64,000 nt of DNA from Proteles cristata cristata (Eukaryota > Chordata > Mammalia > Carnivora > Hyaenidae): NCBI GenBank assembly GCA_017311185.1, contig JAESUZ010005523.1, positions 434,001-498,000 of the forward strand. The letters are read 5' to 3'. The notes beneath the pieces were generated by a model. It saw only the letters and a program-made list of their open reading frames with translations. It had not been told where the DNA came from and searched no databases. The first letter of the stretch is position 1, and the number at the start of each line of letters is the position of its first letter. Position numbers and translations under genes: made by a program. Shown in pieces: positions 24,560-36,466 of the stretch.

Positions 24560-25480
24560 TCCTGGGTCAAGAATTCTCACTTATCCAATTCTGAGCACCT
24601 GAGGTCCATTAGAAAATTAATAACATAGTAATCGAAGAAATAATAGAGAGAATGACAAAACCTAAAAGCTGGGTCTTTGAAGAGACTAATAAGAGACAAA
24701 CCTCCAGCACGATAGTGAGATAAAGGAAGGAGAAACACAAAAACAATCTTACAAACACAATGGGCCATAATTACAGGTACAGTCAAATTGAAATAACCAT
24801 TAGATGAGTAAGTTTATGACAATAAATTTGAAAACCTGGATAAAATGATACATTTTCTACAGAACTATAACAATAAGGTAACACAAAAGGAATGAAAATG
24901 CAGAATAGATTCATATCTATTTAAGTAGAATCAACAGTTGAAACTCTTCACACAAATACAGACATACACAGTAAAACAGGTGGGCTCTTTCAAAATTTCT
25001 AAGAACAGATAATCTTACGCAAATTACTCCAAAGAGCTGAAAGAGCAGGAAAACTTTCCTAACCTACATGTATTCTAAACAAGAATAGTACACATAAGGA
25101 GAGGCATGCTCTGGATTCACATATGAACACAGATGCAATTACCCTACATAAAATAGTGGCAAATGGTACCTAACAGTATATTCAAAAACAGTGGCAAAGC
25201 AGAATTTATCGCAGGAATACAATGATGGTTTCGCCTTAGACATCAGAGCAGTGTGCTTCATCGCATGAAAAAATCAAAGCAAGAAATAAAACTACAATCA
25301 CCTCAATAGATGTAGAAAGAGCATTTGATAATATTCAAAAACCCTTTCGTGATTACGATTCTTAGTAAAATCAGAAAAGGAAATTTCCTTGGTCTAATAA
25401 AGGCCAGCTACCAGAACCTAAAGCAAATATTATACATCATAGTGAAACCTTGAAATCATTACCTTTAAAACAAGGAGTAA
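24560..25480 (+). repeat. Old L1 ORF2 remnant
   Basis: The sense strand retains the ORF2 order: AAAGCTGGGTCTTTGAAGAG, ATAAATTTGAAAACCTGGAT, CACCTCAATAGATGTAGAAA, GCATTTGATAATATTCAAAA. It is heavily mutated and non-coding. Confidence 0.65.
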
Positions 25481-25581
25481 GAATTTTCTGCAAAGGAAAA
25501 AGCAAGAGACCCTCCAGATAAAACCAATAGACCTAATCAGAGGAGTCGATCACCAACTGATAAATAAATCAACAAATAATA

Positions 25582-26020
25582 TTTTTTGGAATAGCTTGAG
25601 AAGAATTGGGATTAATTCTGTTTTAAACGTCTGGTAGAATTCCCCAGGGAAGCCATCAGGTCCAGGGCTCTTATTTGTTGGGAGATTTTTGATAACTGAT
25701 TCAATTTCCCATAGATTTTGGATTGTTGTGTTTTCATTTTCATTTGTTTCCATATATTTTAAAATTTCTTTTCTAGTTGCCTGATTGGCCCATTCATTTC
25801 CCATAGATTTTGGATTGTTGTGTTTTCATTTTCATTTGTTTCCATATATTTTTAAATTTCTTCTCTAGTTGCCTGATTGACCCATTCATTCCTTAGTAGG
25901 GTGTTCTTTAACATCCATGTTTTTGGAGATTTTCCAGACTTCTTCCTGTGATTGATTTCAAGTTTCAAAGCATTATGATCTGAGAGTGTGCATGGTATGA
26001 TCTCAGTTCTTTTATATTTA
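25582..26020 (-). mobile_element. L1 5'-part, inverted half of a rearranged copy
   Basis: Minus-strand reading crosses the LINE-1 endonuclease end (TLSDHNALKLEINHRKK, 25852-26067) and runs into the start of the reverse transcriptase ([18 protein letters not shown], 25550-25804). The orientation is opposite to the L1 3' part that begins at 26021. A 92-base tandem duplication (25708-25799 and 25800-25891) shifts the frame, so no intact protein results. Confidence 0.9.
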
Positions 26021-26530
26021 CCCAAGGGATATAGGAATGCTGATGCATAGGAGCACATGTACCCCAATGTTCATAGCAGCACTCTCAACAATAGCCAAAA
26101 CATGGAAAGAGCCTAAGTGTCCATCAACAGATGAATGGATCAAGAAGATGTGGTTTATCTATACCATGGAATACTACATGGCAATGAGAAAGAATGAAAT
26201 CTGGCCATGTGTAGCAACGTGGATGGACCTTGAGGGTGTTATGCTGAGCAAAATAAGTCAGTCATAGAAGACAAATATCATATGTTTGCACATATAGGAG
26301 GAACTTAACAGAGGACCATGGGAGAGAAGAAGGGGGGAAATGACGGGGGAGAGGGAGAGAGGCAAACCATGAGAGACTTCTTGAATGATGAGAACAAACT
26401 GAGGACTGATGGTTGTGGGGGGGGGAAGGGGGGAGATGGACATGGAGGAGGGCACTTGTGGGGATGAGCACTGGGTGTTATATGGAAACCAACTTGACAA
26501 TAAACAATTTGTAAAAAAAATAAATAAATA
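26021..26530 (+). mobile_element. L1 3' end, sense half of the rearranged copy
   Basis: Sense ORF2 C-terminus (HRSTCTPMFIAALSTIAKTW; WIKKMWFIYTMEYYMAMRKN) followed by a G-rich carnivore-type L1 3' UTR (GGGCACTTGTGGGGATGAGC, ACTGGGTGTTATATGG) and an A-rich tail. With 25582-26020 it forms one insertion with an inverted 5' part. Confidence 0.93.
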
Positions 26531-26559
26531 AAAAGAAGAAGAAGAAGCATAAGCTTCCA

Positions 26560-26770
26560 GATTTTAAAGTAAATAAGTCATGGGGATATAATGTACAATA
26601 TCAAGAATACAGTGAATAATATTGTAATAACTGTATATGGTGACAGAATAATGAGACCTCTCATGGTGTTCATTTTGTAATGTATAAAAATATCTTATCA
26701 CTATCTTGTACAGCTGAAAGTAATAAAATACTGTTGTCAATCATAATTTTAAAAATATGAAAAAAAAATA
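26560..26770 (+). repeat. Older L1 3' UTR fragment
   Basis: GGGGATATAATGTACAATAT, TGGTGACAGAATAATGAG and TGTACAGCTGAAAGTAATAA follow the 3' UTR layout of older mammalian L1 subfamilies. Confidence 0.55.
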
Positions 26771-27082
26771 TCAGATGAGTATACCAAATACACCATCCTT
26801 TCAAAAAAGTTGTCTTATCTTAATCAGAATTAAAAATAAAACTAGATTCTACCCTTCAAAAAAAACATTTGTAACATTCCTGAAATATATTTGATTAGTT
26901 TAAAAAAATAAAAATTAATAATAAATAAATAAATGTTGATTTTTAAAAAAAAATCAATAATAAGAAAATGCACATTTTTAAAAGGTATTAATCCCAATAA
27001 GCAACAAAATCTATAGGTATGTTTAACTAAATCTAACAAAAGATGTGTAGGAGTTTTTAATTGATAAAAGTATAAAACTCTA

Positions 27083-27289
27083 GGGGCACCAGAGTGGCTC
27101 AGTCAGTTGGGCATCTGATTTTAGCTCAGGTCATGATCTCATGGTTTGTGAATTTGAGCCCCACTGACAGCTTGGAACCTGGAGCCTGCTCCAGATTCTG
27201 TGTCTCCCTCTCTTTCTCTCTGTTCCTCCCCTACTCGTGCTCTGTCCCTCTCTGTCTCTCAAAAAATAAATAAAAACTTTTTAAAAAAA
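27083..27289 (+). mobile_element. Carnivore tRNA-derived SINE with perfect TSD
   Basis: Sense copy (GGGGCACCAGAGTGGCTCAG head). Flanks 27071-27082 and 27290-27301 are identical (TATAAAACTCTA). Confidence 0.95.
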
Positions 27290-27301
27290 TATAAAACTCT
27301 A

Positions 27302-28413
27302 CAGTAGGCTATAAAAGACCTACATAAATGGAGAGTATATCATGATTGAATAGACGATTCAAATAATAAATACAGCAATTCTCACTAAAATAACCTATAA
27401 ATTCCATGCAATTCTAATTTAAATCCAAACAGGATTTTTCAGAAAACCCAAAGAACTGATCTTAAAATTCCAATGGGGGGGTGGGTGGGAGAAAGAAAAG
27501 TCAAGTCTGTTCTAAAGAGAGAGATGATAGACTTTCTATTTCATGTATCAAGTCTTACCATAATGCTACAGAAACTGAAACCATGATATATATATATATA
27601 TATTCATGTACACATATATTGTATGTGTGTGTATGTAAAACCTGTTGTCTGACAGAGGTAAAATTATAAACCTGAGAAGAAAGAAAGAAAGAAATTACGT
27701 GGGGTCGATCAGCTACCCATATGGAAAAAGAATCAGGTTCCTATCTCACATCATCCACAAAAACAAATTCCACACAGATTGAACACCTGACTATGAAAAT
27801 GCTTTAAAACTTTAAATAAAAATACAGATGATCTGGGGTATCTGGGTGGCTCTGTTGGTTAATCACGCAACCTCTTTGGCTCAGTTCATGAGTCTGAGCC
27901 TCGCATCAGGCTCTGCACTGGTGGGAGCCTGCTTGGGATCCTCTCTCTCTCTCCCTCTCTCCATCTCTGCCCCTTTCCCACTTACTCTCTCTGTCTCAGA
28001 ATAAGTAAACTTTAAAAAATTAAAAAAAAAAAGAAAATAGAGATGATCTTTATGATATTGGGGGAGGGAATGATTTCATAAACATAGGCTCAAACCCTAA
28101 ATAAAGAGACTAACAGCTGCAAACTTCTCTGATAAGAGATATGTTGTACAAAGTAAAAACACAATCCACTCAGAGGTAGCTTTTGCAATATACAGATGAA
28201 AGACTGATGTCTAGACTATGTAAGACAGTCCTAAAACCAGTAAGAAAAGAGTTACATAAGTAAGCAAATTATATAAACAGTCAATTCACAGAAAAGGAAG
28301 ATGAACAATGTCTTGAGCAAATAAAAAGATGTTCAACCGTTCTAGTAATCAGAGAAATTAAAATAAAACAATGAGATACAATTTCATTATCTATACATTT
28401 AAAATATATTTTA
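27302..28413 (+). repeat. Old L1 remnant with (TA)n microsatellite
   Basis: The sense strand has the ORF2 tail layout (ATTCTAATTTAAATCCAAAC, AACTGATCTTAAAATTCC, ACCTGACTATGAAAATGC). A pure TA run lies at 27583-27603. It is interrupted by the SINE at 27835. Confidence 0.55.
27835..28035 (+). mobile_element. Carnivore tRNA-derived SINE with TSD
   Basis: Sense copy with a diverged head (GGGGTATCTGGGTGGCTCTG). Flanks 27821-27834 (AATACAGATGATCT) and 28036-28049 (AATAGAGATGATCT) match at 13 of 14 bases. Confidence 0.92.
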
Positions 28414-28640
28414 GGGGCTCCTGAGTGGCTCAGTCAGTTAAGCGTCAGACTCTTGTTTTCGGCTCAGGTCATGATCTCATGATTTGTGGGATCAAACCAC
28501 ACATCAGGCTTCATGCTGACAGCACAGAGCCTGTTTAGGACTCTCTCTCTCTCTTCATCTCTCTCTGCCCCTCCTTGGCTCATGCTCACGCTCGCTCTGT
28601 CTCTCTCGCTTTCAAAAATAAATAAACATTTTTTAAAAAT
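28414..28640 (+). mobile_element. Carnivore SINE, first of three in a row
   Basis: Sense copy starting GGGGCTCCTGAGTGGCTCAG and ending in AAATAAATAAACATTTTTTA. Confidence 0.92.
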
Positions 28641-28647
28641 TCACTCA

Positions 28648-28870
28648 GGGGGCACCTGGGTGGCTAAGTCACTTAAGCACCCAACTTCAGTTCAGGTCAT
28701 GATCTCGTGGTTCATGAGTTCAAGCCCCATTTCCGGCTCTGTGCTGATAGCTCAGAATCTGGAACCTGCTTCAGATTCTGTGTTGCCCTCTCTCTCTCTG
28801 TGTCTCTCTTGCTTGCACTCTGTCTCTCTCTCTCTCAAAAATAAATAATCACACACACACAAAAAGTTTT
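28648..28870 (+). mobile_element. Carnivore SINE, second of three in a row
   Basis: Sense copy starting GGGGGCACCTGGGTGGCTAA, eight bases after the previous tail, with a short CA run in its own tail. Confidence 0.92.
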
Positions 28871-28882
28871 AATCATTCGGTA

Positions 28883-29089
28883 GGGGTGCCTGGGTGGCTC
28901 AGTCGCTTAAGCATCTGACCGGCTCAAGTCATGATCTCAGTTTCATGGGTTAGAGCCCCACATTGGGCTCTGTGCTAACAGCACTAGAACCTGCTTGGGA
29001 TTCTATCTCCCTCTCTCTCTCTCTTTGCCTCTCTCTTACTTGCATTCTCCCTCTCTCTTAAAATAAATAAAAAACAAATAAACAAAAAA
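28883..29089 (+). mobile_element. Carnivore SINE, third of three in a row
   Basis: Sense copy starting GGGGTGCCTGGGTGGCTCAG, about 12 bases after the previous tail. All three share orientation. Confidence 0.92.
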
Positions 29090-29567
29090 ATTCTAGTTAG
29101 TGTATGGTTAGGCACATAGTCAATAAATAAAAATATACCTGGAAGAACATATGTCAACTTTGGAAGATTAATATATGCCAACATTGGGTATCTAGTTACC
29201 TCAGAGAGAGGAAGTGAAAAGGAATTGAGATGGTTGATTTCTTTGTCACATTTATTTCTTTAAGAAAACGATCCGAAACAAATTTTGTATAATCTTCATA
29301 TTTGCAAAAGCTGGGCAAAATATTCTGCCTTCATGAAAGAGCATAACTTAAAAGGTACTTCACTGAAAACTAGTAAGAATCTACTTAGAAACAGGGGAAA
29401 TGCAGAGGGGAGGGAAAACACCATATAAATGAAGGTTTATCCCCAAGAGTGAGAAGCTGGAGGGTTAGGGCTGAAATCTCTGAAGAAACAGGTGAGCAGT
29501 AAGGCAGAGTTACCTGAGGGGAGGCAGGAAGAAGCAGTTGAAAACACTATTAAAATATCACCTTACT
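29090..29567. other. Short intergenic stretch, no feature seen
   Basis: A-rich sequence that may be old L1 background. No exon was recognised. Confidence 0.35.
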
Positions 29568-29776
29568 GGGGCACATGAGTCATTCAGTCACTTTAAGCAT
29601 CCAACTTCAGCTCGGGTCATGATCTTGCGGTTCATGTCCTTGAGTTCGAACTCCATATTGGGCTCTGTGATGACAGCTTGGAGCATAGAGCCTGCTTTCA
29701 ATTCTGTGTCTCAGTCTTTCTCTGCCTCTTCCCCATTCCTGCTCTGATTCTCTCTCACTCTCTCAAAATAATAAAC

Positions 29777-29790
<14 letters not shown>
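29568..29790 (+). repeat. Carnivore tRNA-derived SINE, diverged
   Basis: Sense copy with a damaged head (GGGGCACATGAGTCATTCAG), body GGTCATGATCTTGCGG and a normal tail. It abuts an AT microsatellite at 29787-29808. Confidence 0.85.
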
Positions 29791-29807
<17 letters not shown>

Positions 29808-29808
29808 T

Positions 29809-32313
29809 ACGTTTCTGCCTTGACATCGCAGAGTGTTTGAGGCTGGTTCCAAAGTGTGGTTATTAAATGGAGGAGGGAGCCTCCTTTTCAATGCAAATTA
29901 GAAGTATTCTAAAATGTAACCTATTATAAAACTTCAACAAATCAAAAAGAATTTTAAACCCACTTTGTCCTCTTAAAAGCAGAACGGCTGTTTACATCTT
30001 TTCCTGTTCCGCTGCCTTTTACCATGATACAAACTCATTTCATACAGTGCCCAATTTTGCATCCTGATTTCTTAACAGTCCCACAGCTCCCAGGGTCTCT
30101 GCAGCCACTCTCCCAGGGTGACATTCTGTGCATCCCAGGTGTCACCCACGGCACGGATTTTCCAACCCTGGGTGCCCTCAAGGCTGAGTTCCATCCACAA
30201 CACCAGCAGCCAGTACCAACTATATATAGCACAGCTTCACAAAGTCGTTTTCCTGATTATCACGGGGTTAAAAAATGGAGCTTTTGTTATTGTGATTACT
30301 GGTTATGACCCACTAAAAACCAAAAAAAGAGGAAGCAGGAATGTGAAAGAACGAGGAAGTTTCCCAACCTACATCCTTGTTTTCCAAATTAACAGGTAGA
30401 GCCCTAAGGTCAAGGTTACCAGAGAATGTGAGCCACACCCCTCTCAGGGCCTCCTCCCTGAAGGTCCCCATGTTGAGTGTCTTGAAGAACAAAAGTATGT
30501 TTGTAGATTTCCTTGTGCAGTGCTTACAAGGTTGAGACCGCCAAATTTATTGAGGAAAAGAAAATGATAAATGAAGGTGGCCAATATTCAGATACACAGT
30601 TTCTCAAACCAAGATTCAAGCTAAGGCGCTGTCCTTTCTTCTCCTCCAAAGAGGCAGAGGGTTCTAACAAGCAACTTAGCAATTCTTGACAGTGACAATA
30701 CTAACGAGATGCATTAGTCAGATGTAAAGATGCATCCGTCTTAAATTCAGACTCTATCCAAAGCAATAATCTAAATCAAAGCTGGGTTCCAGCCTCTTTT
30801 CAAATCTGAAATCGACAAAACAGGTAAAGGAAATAGGCAGAACAAAAGTTTTCAAATCTGAAATCTACAATACACAGAGAAAAAAATATGTAAGATGTAG
30901 GTTTTGGGGCATGGGTTTCCCACACCCTTGCCGGGTTGGTCTAGCCAGAGGGCAGGTGGTCACAGAATTGCGAAGAGCTTCTTCTGTTAGGATGAACTGA
31001 GATTATGGTCCTGTTAGATTCTTCACCTCCCAAATTTCATTCCTATATTTAGTGAAAAGTATTTTCCATTTACTCTCAGGGTACTTGCTCAGTAAAATGA
31101 AATGTTTATATTCTAGGAAAAACTATTTCAAAATTATGTTGTAGCCGTTAATTTGAGGATTAAAACATGTCCAACAGACTGAAAATGTTAATGACATTCT
31201 TTGCCTGTAGATCGTTACTTAGTTTGCATTCACTTCAGACATCAATAAAATGTCCCCTTGGTGTGACTGGATCATCAGGAGGTTACCTTCCCTTCCCTCA
31301 CTGCATAAATGAAGCTCCCAGAGATTTAACAACAGAGGACACTGAATGGGAAAATGAAATTCAACTTCTGAAAGAACCATTCCCACTTGGGCAGTAAAGT
31401 AAGATTCAGATAAAAGATATGTTCTAAAATTACTCCCATGAATTAATTGTTAATACATTTAGGTTAAAGAAGTTAAATCGGAGTCATTATATGGAGACTG
31501 AATGAAATGGTAGACTGAGCATAAATATTTGACACCCCTTCCAGACAAAATATATATACACATATAAAAATAGTTATATATAGTTGTGAGATACATAGAT
31601 ATATCAGTAAGTGTTGGAAGATGAATAAAGGAGGGCCACTGTGAATCAGAAATTATGAAGCCTCCCTGAAGGGCAGACACAATGGGATGAGAAGTCGACC
31701 CCTGATGGAGCAGGTGGTGCTGCCAGGCTGGGTGATGAGCTCACAGGCCAAGGTTCTACAGGTAGCAGAAGGTCATTGCATTAGGATCAGGCAGAAGTGG
31801 GGGCCTCTCTCCCCGACCTTTGCCCACCCCTACTGTGGCCTTGTGGGCAGGTATTTGGACAGAGGGGCTTTGCCATGTCCTCTGCTGGAAGCAGTCAGGA
31901 GAAATGGGGTGCCCACATGAACCAGAGACTTGCTTTGGAACTTCCCCCCATCCCCAGCAGAAAAGCCTGGTTCCCTCCACAGTGCTCAAGGCAGGTTAGG
32001 ATAAACAAGAGCATCTGTAGGCAGAGCAACAGAGGAGCTCAGACATATCGATGCAAACATAATGAAGATTCAATCATCAAAGAGGAAAACCAACACCATA
32101 AAAATTAGTACCAAAACAACGAACTACAGCACTGAAGTTCAAGGAAAGGAGCTGACTAGAGGAAATGAAAGGAGATATCAAAAATAATTAACACACTGGA
32201 GGGATAAAAGAGCCTAATGCACCCATGGCAAAGGAATAGAATATTGGGAAAGAAGGACCAATGACAAATATCAGAAATGAACAATATTTTGTGAAATTAA
32301 AAGACATGCAGCA
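29809..32313. other. Intergenic, mostly unique sequence
   Basis: About 2.5 kb with no young repeat, the longest such stretch inside the repeat field. Short open frames (up to 103 codons at 31797-32108) show no known domain. A direct repeat TTTCAAATCTGAAATC occurs at about 30799 and 30850. Confidence 0.45.
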
Positions 32314-32520
32314 GGGGTGCCTGGGTGGCTCAGTCTAGCATCCCACCTCAGCTCAGGTTGTGATCTCACAGCTTGTGAGTTCAAGCCCCACATCGGGCTC
32401 TGTGCTGACAGCTCAGAGTCTGCTTTGGATTCTGTGTCTCCCTCTCCCTCTGCCCCTCCCCTGCTCACACTCAGTCTCTCTCTCAAAAATTAATAGTAAA
32501 ACATTAAAAAAAAACTTTTT
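32314..32520 (+). mobile_element. Carnivore tRNA-derived SINE
   Basis: Sense copy (GGGGTGCCTGGGTGGCTCAG) with a short internal deletion in the head after CAGTC. The flanks AAAGACATGCAGCA (32300-32313) and AAAGACACACAGCA (32521-32534) look like an imperfect target duplication. Confidence 0.92.
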
Positions 32521-32719
32521 AAAGACACACAGCAGGGCATAGACAGACTAACAGATTTAACATTGCTAAAGATCAATTTAATGAGCAGAAGGATCAAGCA
32601 GAAACATTCACCAAAAGGAACCAAACCCAAAGAGTTTTACAAGCATTCCATCAAATGTTCATTTAATTCCCATGTTGTATTAATTCTTCTTAGAACAAGG
32701 TAAGAAGTGTCCCAATTCA

Positions 32720-32790
32720 TTTTCCAAGAGTAAAATAACCTTCATACACACATGTGTACATGCACACACATGTATACACACATACACAGA
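32720..32790. repeat. Imperfect (CA)n microsatellite
   Basis: Alternating CA/TG-rich run with ACACACATGTGTACATGCAC, too interrupted to be strongly variable. Confidence 0.7.
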
Positions 32791-32949
32791 GAACACATCA
32801 AAAAATGAGAAAAAAAAAACCATAGAGCAAATTCCCTTATGAACGAAAGGGTTAAAAATCAAATAGAGTATGAGCCAACCGAAACCAGCACTACAGTAAA
32901 AGCAAACTACATCACGACCTGATAGGGAACCCCCCAACCAGCCCAGTAT

Positions 32950-33720
32950 TGAGGACATCCCAGGAATGACTGAATGAGTTGAATCAACAAAAACTAGATC
33001 TACTATACTAATTTCTTTAGCAGATTGAAGAAAGTATTGTCATCACAGTAAATGCAGAAGATGCAACTGAAAAATTAAACATTCATTCTTAATAAAAACA
33101 ACTTGCAAGCTAGGAATAGGAATACAAGTTTTAACGCATCAATCAGAGCAGGACCTGGGTGGCTCATTCGGTCAAGTGTCCAACTCTTGATTTTGGTTCA
33201 GGTCGTGATCTCACGATTCATGGGATCAGGGCCTGTGTTGGACAGAGCCTGCTTGGGATTCTCTCTCCCCCCCCTTCTCTTTCCCGCCCTCACTCATGCT
33301 CTCTAAATTAAATAAATAAATAAATAAATAATAAAAATAAAGATTAAATTAAAAGGAGTATCAACCAGAAACAGCACAAATATGCTTGAAACATCGGAAG
33401 TGGCCGCACTTATCACCATCCCTGGCTACCACTGGGCTAGAGGAACTAAGTAAGAAAAAAATAAGAGGTAATAGTATTGAAAAGCAAGAGAAAATGCTGT
33501 CATTATTTATAGATGATATTTGGAATACCTAGACTATATAAGAGGATCGGCTGCCAAAATCTTAGAACTATAAAGATCATTCAACAGTAACAACAACAAA
33601 AGAATAACAGCTAACATACATAGCTCTTATTTTCGTGCCCAGCACGACTGTAAACCCTTTATACCAACGTGACTAATCAGAAAATGTCATAGTTTCAGCA
33701 ATATAACAGATAGAATCATC
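32950..33720 (+). repeat. Old L1 remnant
   Basis: Sense ORF2 layout (AAAACAACTTGCAAGCTAGG, GAGTATCAACCAGAAACAGC, GAAAATGCTGTCATTATTTA, AGATGATATTTGGAATACC) with many stops. It is split by the SINE at 33149. Confidence 0.6.
33149..33330 (+). repeat. Carnivore tRNA-derived SINE
   Basis: Sense copy with a diverged head (AGGACCTGGGTGGCTCATTC) and body GGTCGTGATCTCACGATTC. An (AAAT)n microsatellite has grown from its tail. Confidence 0.85.
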
Positions 33721-33838
33721 TAAAGGTCTTTGTAAATAAGAAATGTTTTTTAATGTAAAAGCTGAACTCTTCACAAAGTAAACTGTCAGAGCCTGAAGAA
33801 CATAGAGTAGTGCATACACACTGTAAAGTGCTATTTCT

Positions 33839-34040
33839 GGGGGCACCTCGGTGGCTCAGTCAGTTAAGCGCCCAGCTCTTGTTTTGGCTCAGGTCATGAT
33901 ATCATGGTTTGAGCCCTGCGTTGGTTTCTGCACTGACAGTGTGGATGGAGCCTACTTAGGATTCTCCCTCATTCTCTCTTTCTCTGCCTCTCCTCTACTC
34001 GTGCACTCTCTGTCTTAGTGAATAAATAAACTTAAAACAA
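33839..34040 (+). repeat. Carnivore tRNA-derived SINE
   Basis: Sense copy (GGGGGCACCTCGGTGGCTCA). The flanks AGTGCTATTTCTG and AGTACTGTTCCTG may be a decayed target duplication. Confidence 0.88.
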
Positions 34041-34594
34041 AAAAAGTACTGTTCCTGAAATCTAGAAATTTGGATTTACCGCCAAAGCATGGATAAGAGA
34101 CCAGGGAATCAGAGCAGGACATCCACTTATAGCCACGATCCTCAGAAAAACAATGGACTCCTCCTGGAACAAAGAAGTTTTCTCTTTGAGCCTGAATTCT
34201 TACTGGAGGTGTTCTTCTTTCCTCATACCTTGCCCCTTCACCCACTCTTTGATAACTTATAACTGTTTGCTCACATGAGTGAGGGTTGAAATTTAGACAC
34301 TATCATGTGATCCAGAAAGCTTCAAACCAAGAAATTAACACAAAAATTGGTCCCGATAACATCATGGAACATCAACAAATGCAAAACCACACTGGAGAGG
34401 CACGGCTTACACTCACAGATACTGTCTCTCTGAAGAGGACTCACACCCAACATTACAAACCACACAAAACAATCCACTGTGGGGGAGAGCCAGCAGACAC
34501 AATACAGAACAGGATGAATACCAAGAACTTCAGCCATCACAATAATTGGATGGAGACTCTAAAACAACTGTTAAAACTATAGTCATAAAAGAAA
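34041..34594. other. Unassigned A-rich sequence
   Basis: It carries a 98-codon open frame (34286-34582, +) without any known domain. Composition and position suggest an old HAL1/L1-type remnant, but I could not match it. Confidence 0.3.
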
Positions 34595-36466
34595 AATTCA
34601 TTTTAGCCACTCTGACTGGCATGAGGTGGTATCTCAGTGTGGTTTTGATTTGTATTTCCCTGATGAGGGATGCTGAGCATCGTTTCATGTGTCTGTTGGC
34701 CATCTGGATGTCCTCTTTGGAGAAGTGTCTGTTCATATTTTCTGCCCATTTCTTCACTGGGTTGTTTGTTTTTCGGGTGTGTAGTTTGGTGAGTTCCTTG
34801 TAGATTCTGGATATCAACCCTTTACCTGATATGTCATTTGCAACTATCTTTTCCCATTCCGTTGGTTGCCTATTAATTTTCTGGGTTGTTTCCTTTGCTG
34901 TGCAGAAGCTTTTAATCTTTTTTTTTTTTTAACATTTTATTTATTTCTAGGAGGCAGAGAGAGACAGCGTGAGCAGGGGAGGGTCAGAGAGAGAGGGAGT
35001 GACAGACTCTGAAACAGGCTCCAGGCTCCGGGCTGGCAGTCAGCACAGAGCCCGATGCGGGGCTCGAACCCACGAACCACGAGATCATGACCCAAGCGAA
35101 AGTCGGACGCTCAACCGACTAAGCCACCCAGGCGCCCCAGAAGTTTTTAATCTTGATGAGGTCCCAACAGTTTATTTTTGCTCTTGATTCCCTTGCTTTT
35201 GGGGATGTGTCAAGTAAGAAGTTGCTGCGGTGGAGGTCAAGGAGATTGTTTCCTGCTTTCTCCTCTAGGGTGTTGATAGTTTCCTGTCTCACGTTCAGGT
35301 CCTTTATCCATTTTGAGTTTATTTTTGTGCATGGTGTGAGAAAAATGATCTAGTTTCATTCTTCTGCATGTTGCTGTCCAATTCTCCCAACACCATCTAT
35401 TAAAAAGGCTGTCTTTTTTCCATCGGATATTCTTTCCTGCTTTGTCAAAGATTAGTTGGCTGTATACTTTTGGGTCCACTTCTGAGTTCTCAATTCTGTT
35501 CCATTGGTCTATGTGTCTGTTTTTGTGCCAATACCATACTGTCTTGATGATGAAAGCTTTGTAGTAGAGGCTAAAGTCTGGGATGGTGATCCCTCCCGTT
35601 TTGGTTTTATTTTTCAGGATTACTTTGGCTATTCGGGGTCTTTTGTGGTTCCATACAAATTTTTGGGTAGTTTGTTCTAGTTTTGAGAAGTATGCTGGTG
35701 CAATTTTGATTGAATTGCATTGAATGTGTAGATAGCTTTGGGTAGTAATGACATCTTAACTATATTTATTCTTCCTATCCATGAGCATGGAATGCTTTTC
35801 CATTTCTTTGTGTCTTCTTCAATTTCCTTCATAAGTTTTCTATAGTTTTCATCATACAGATCTCTTGTATCCTTGGTTAGGTTTATTCCGAGGTATTTTA
35901 TGGTTTTTTGTGCAATTGTGAATGGGATCAGTTTCTTGATTTCTCTTTCTGTTGCTTCATTGTTGCTGTATAAAAATGCAACCGATTTCTGTACGTTGAT
36001 TTTGTACCCTGCAACTGGCTGAATTCTTGGATCAGTTCTAGTAGGCTTCTGGTGGAGTCTGTCGGGTTTTCGATGTAGAGTATCATGTCATCTGCGAAGA
36101 GTGAAAGTTTGACTTCCTCTTTGCCAATTCTGATGCCTTTGATTTCCTTTTGTTGTCTGTTGGCTGATGCTAGGACTTCCAGCACTATGTTAAATGACAG
36201 TGGTGAGAGTGGACATCCCTGTCGTGTTCCTGATCTCAGGAGGAAAGCTCTCAGTTTTTCCTCATTGAGGATGATGTTAGCTGAAGGCTTCTCATAGATG
36301 GCTTTTATGATGTTTAAGTAGGTTCCTTCTATCCCAACTTTCTCTAGGGTCTTTATTAAGAAGGGATGCTATATTTTGTCAAATGCTTTTTCTGCATCTA
36401 TTGACAGGATCATATGGTTTTTATCTTTTCTTTTATTGATGTGATGTATCACATTGATTGATTTGT
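34595..36466 (-). mobile_element. L1 ORF2 fragment, antisense half of a rearranged copy
   Basis: Minus-strand pieces of LINE-1 ORF2: [20 protein letters not shown] (34530-34817) near the C-terminal side and [16 protein letters not shown] (35928-36185) with the catalytic FADD motif. A SINE sits inside at 34920-35138. No L1 3' UTR or poly(T) is present at the left end. Stops and the breaks make it inactive. Confidence 0.92.
34920..35138 (-). mobile_element. Young SINE nested in L1, with TSD
   Basis: Member of the CTAG-bearing group (TTTATTTCTAGGAGG; GGCAGTCAGCACAGAG). Flanks 34904-34919 and 35139-35154 match at 15 of 16 bases (AGAAGCTTTTAATCTT / AGAAGTTTTTAATCTT) and are both L1 sequence, so the SINE entered after the L1. 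Confidence 0.96.

Noticed and set aside
28414..29089. Regularly spaced repeats, like a CRISPR array
   Set aside because: They are three diverged tRNA-derived SINEs in a mammalian genome.
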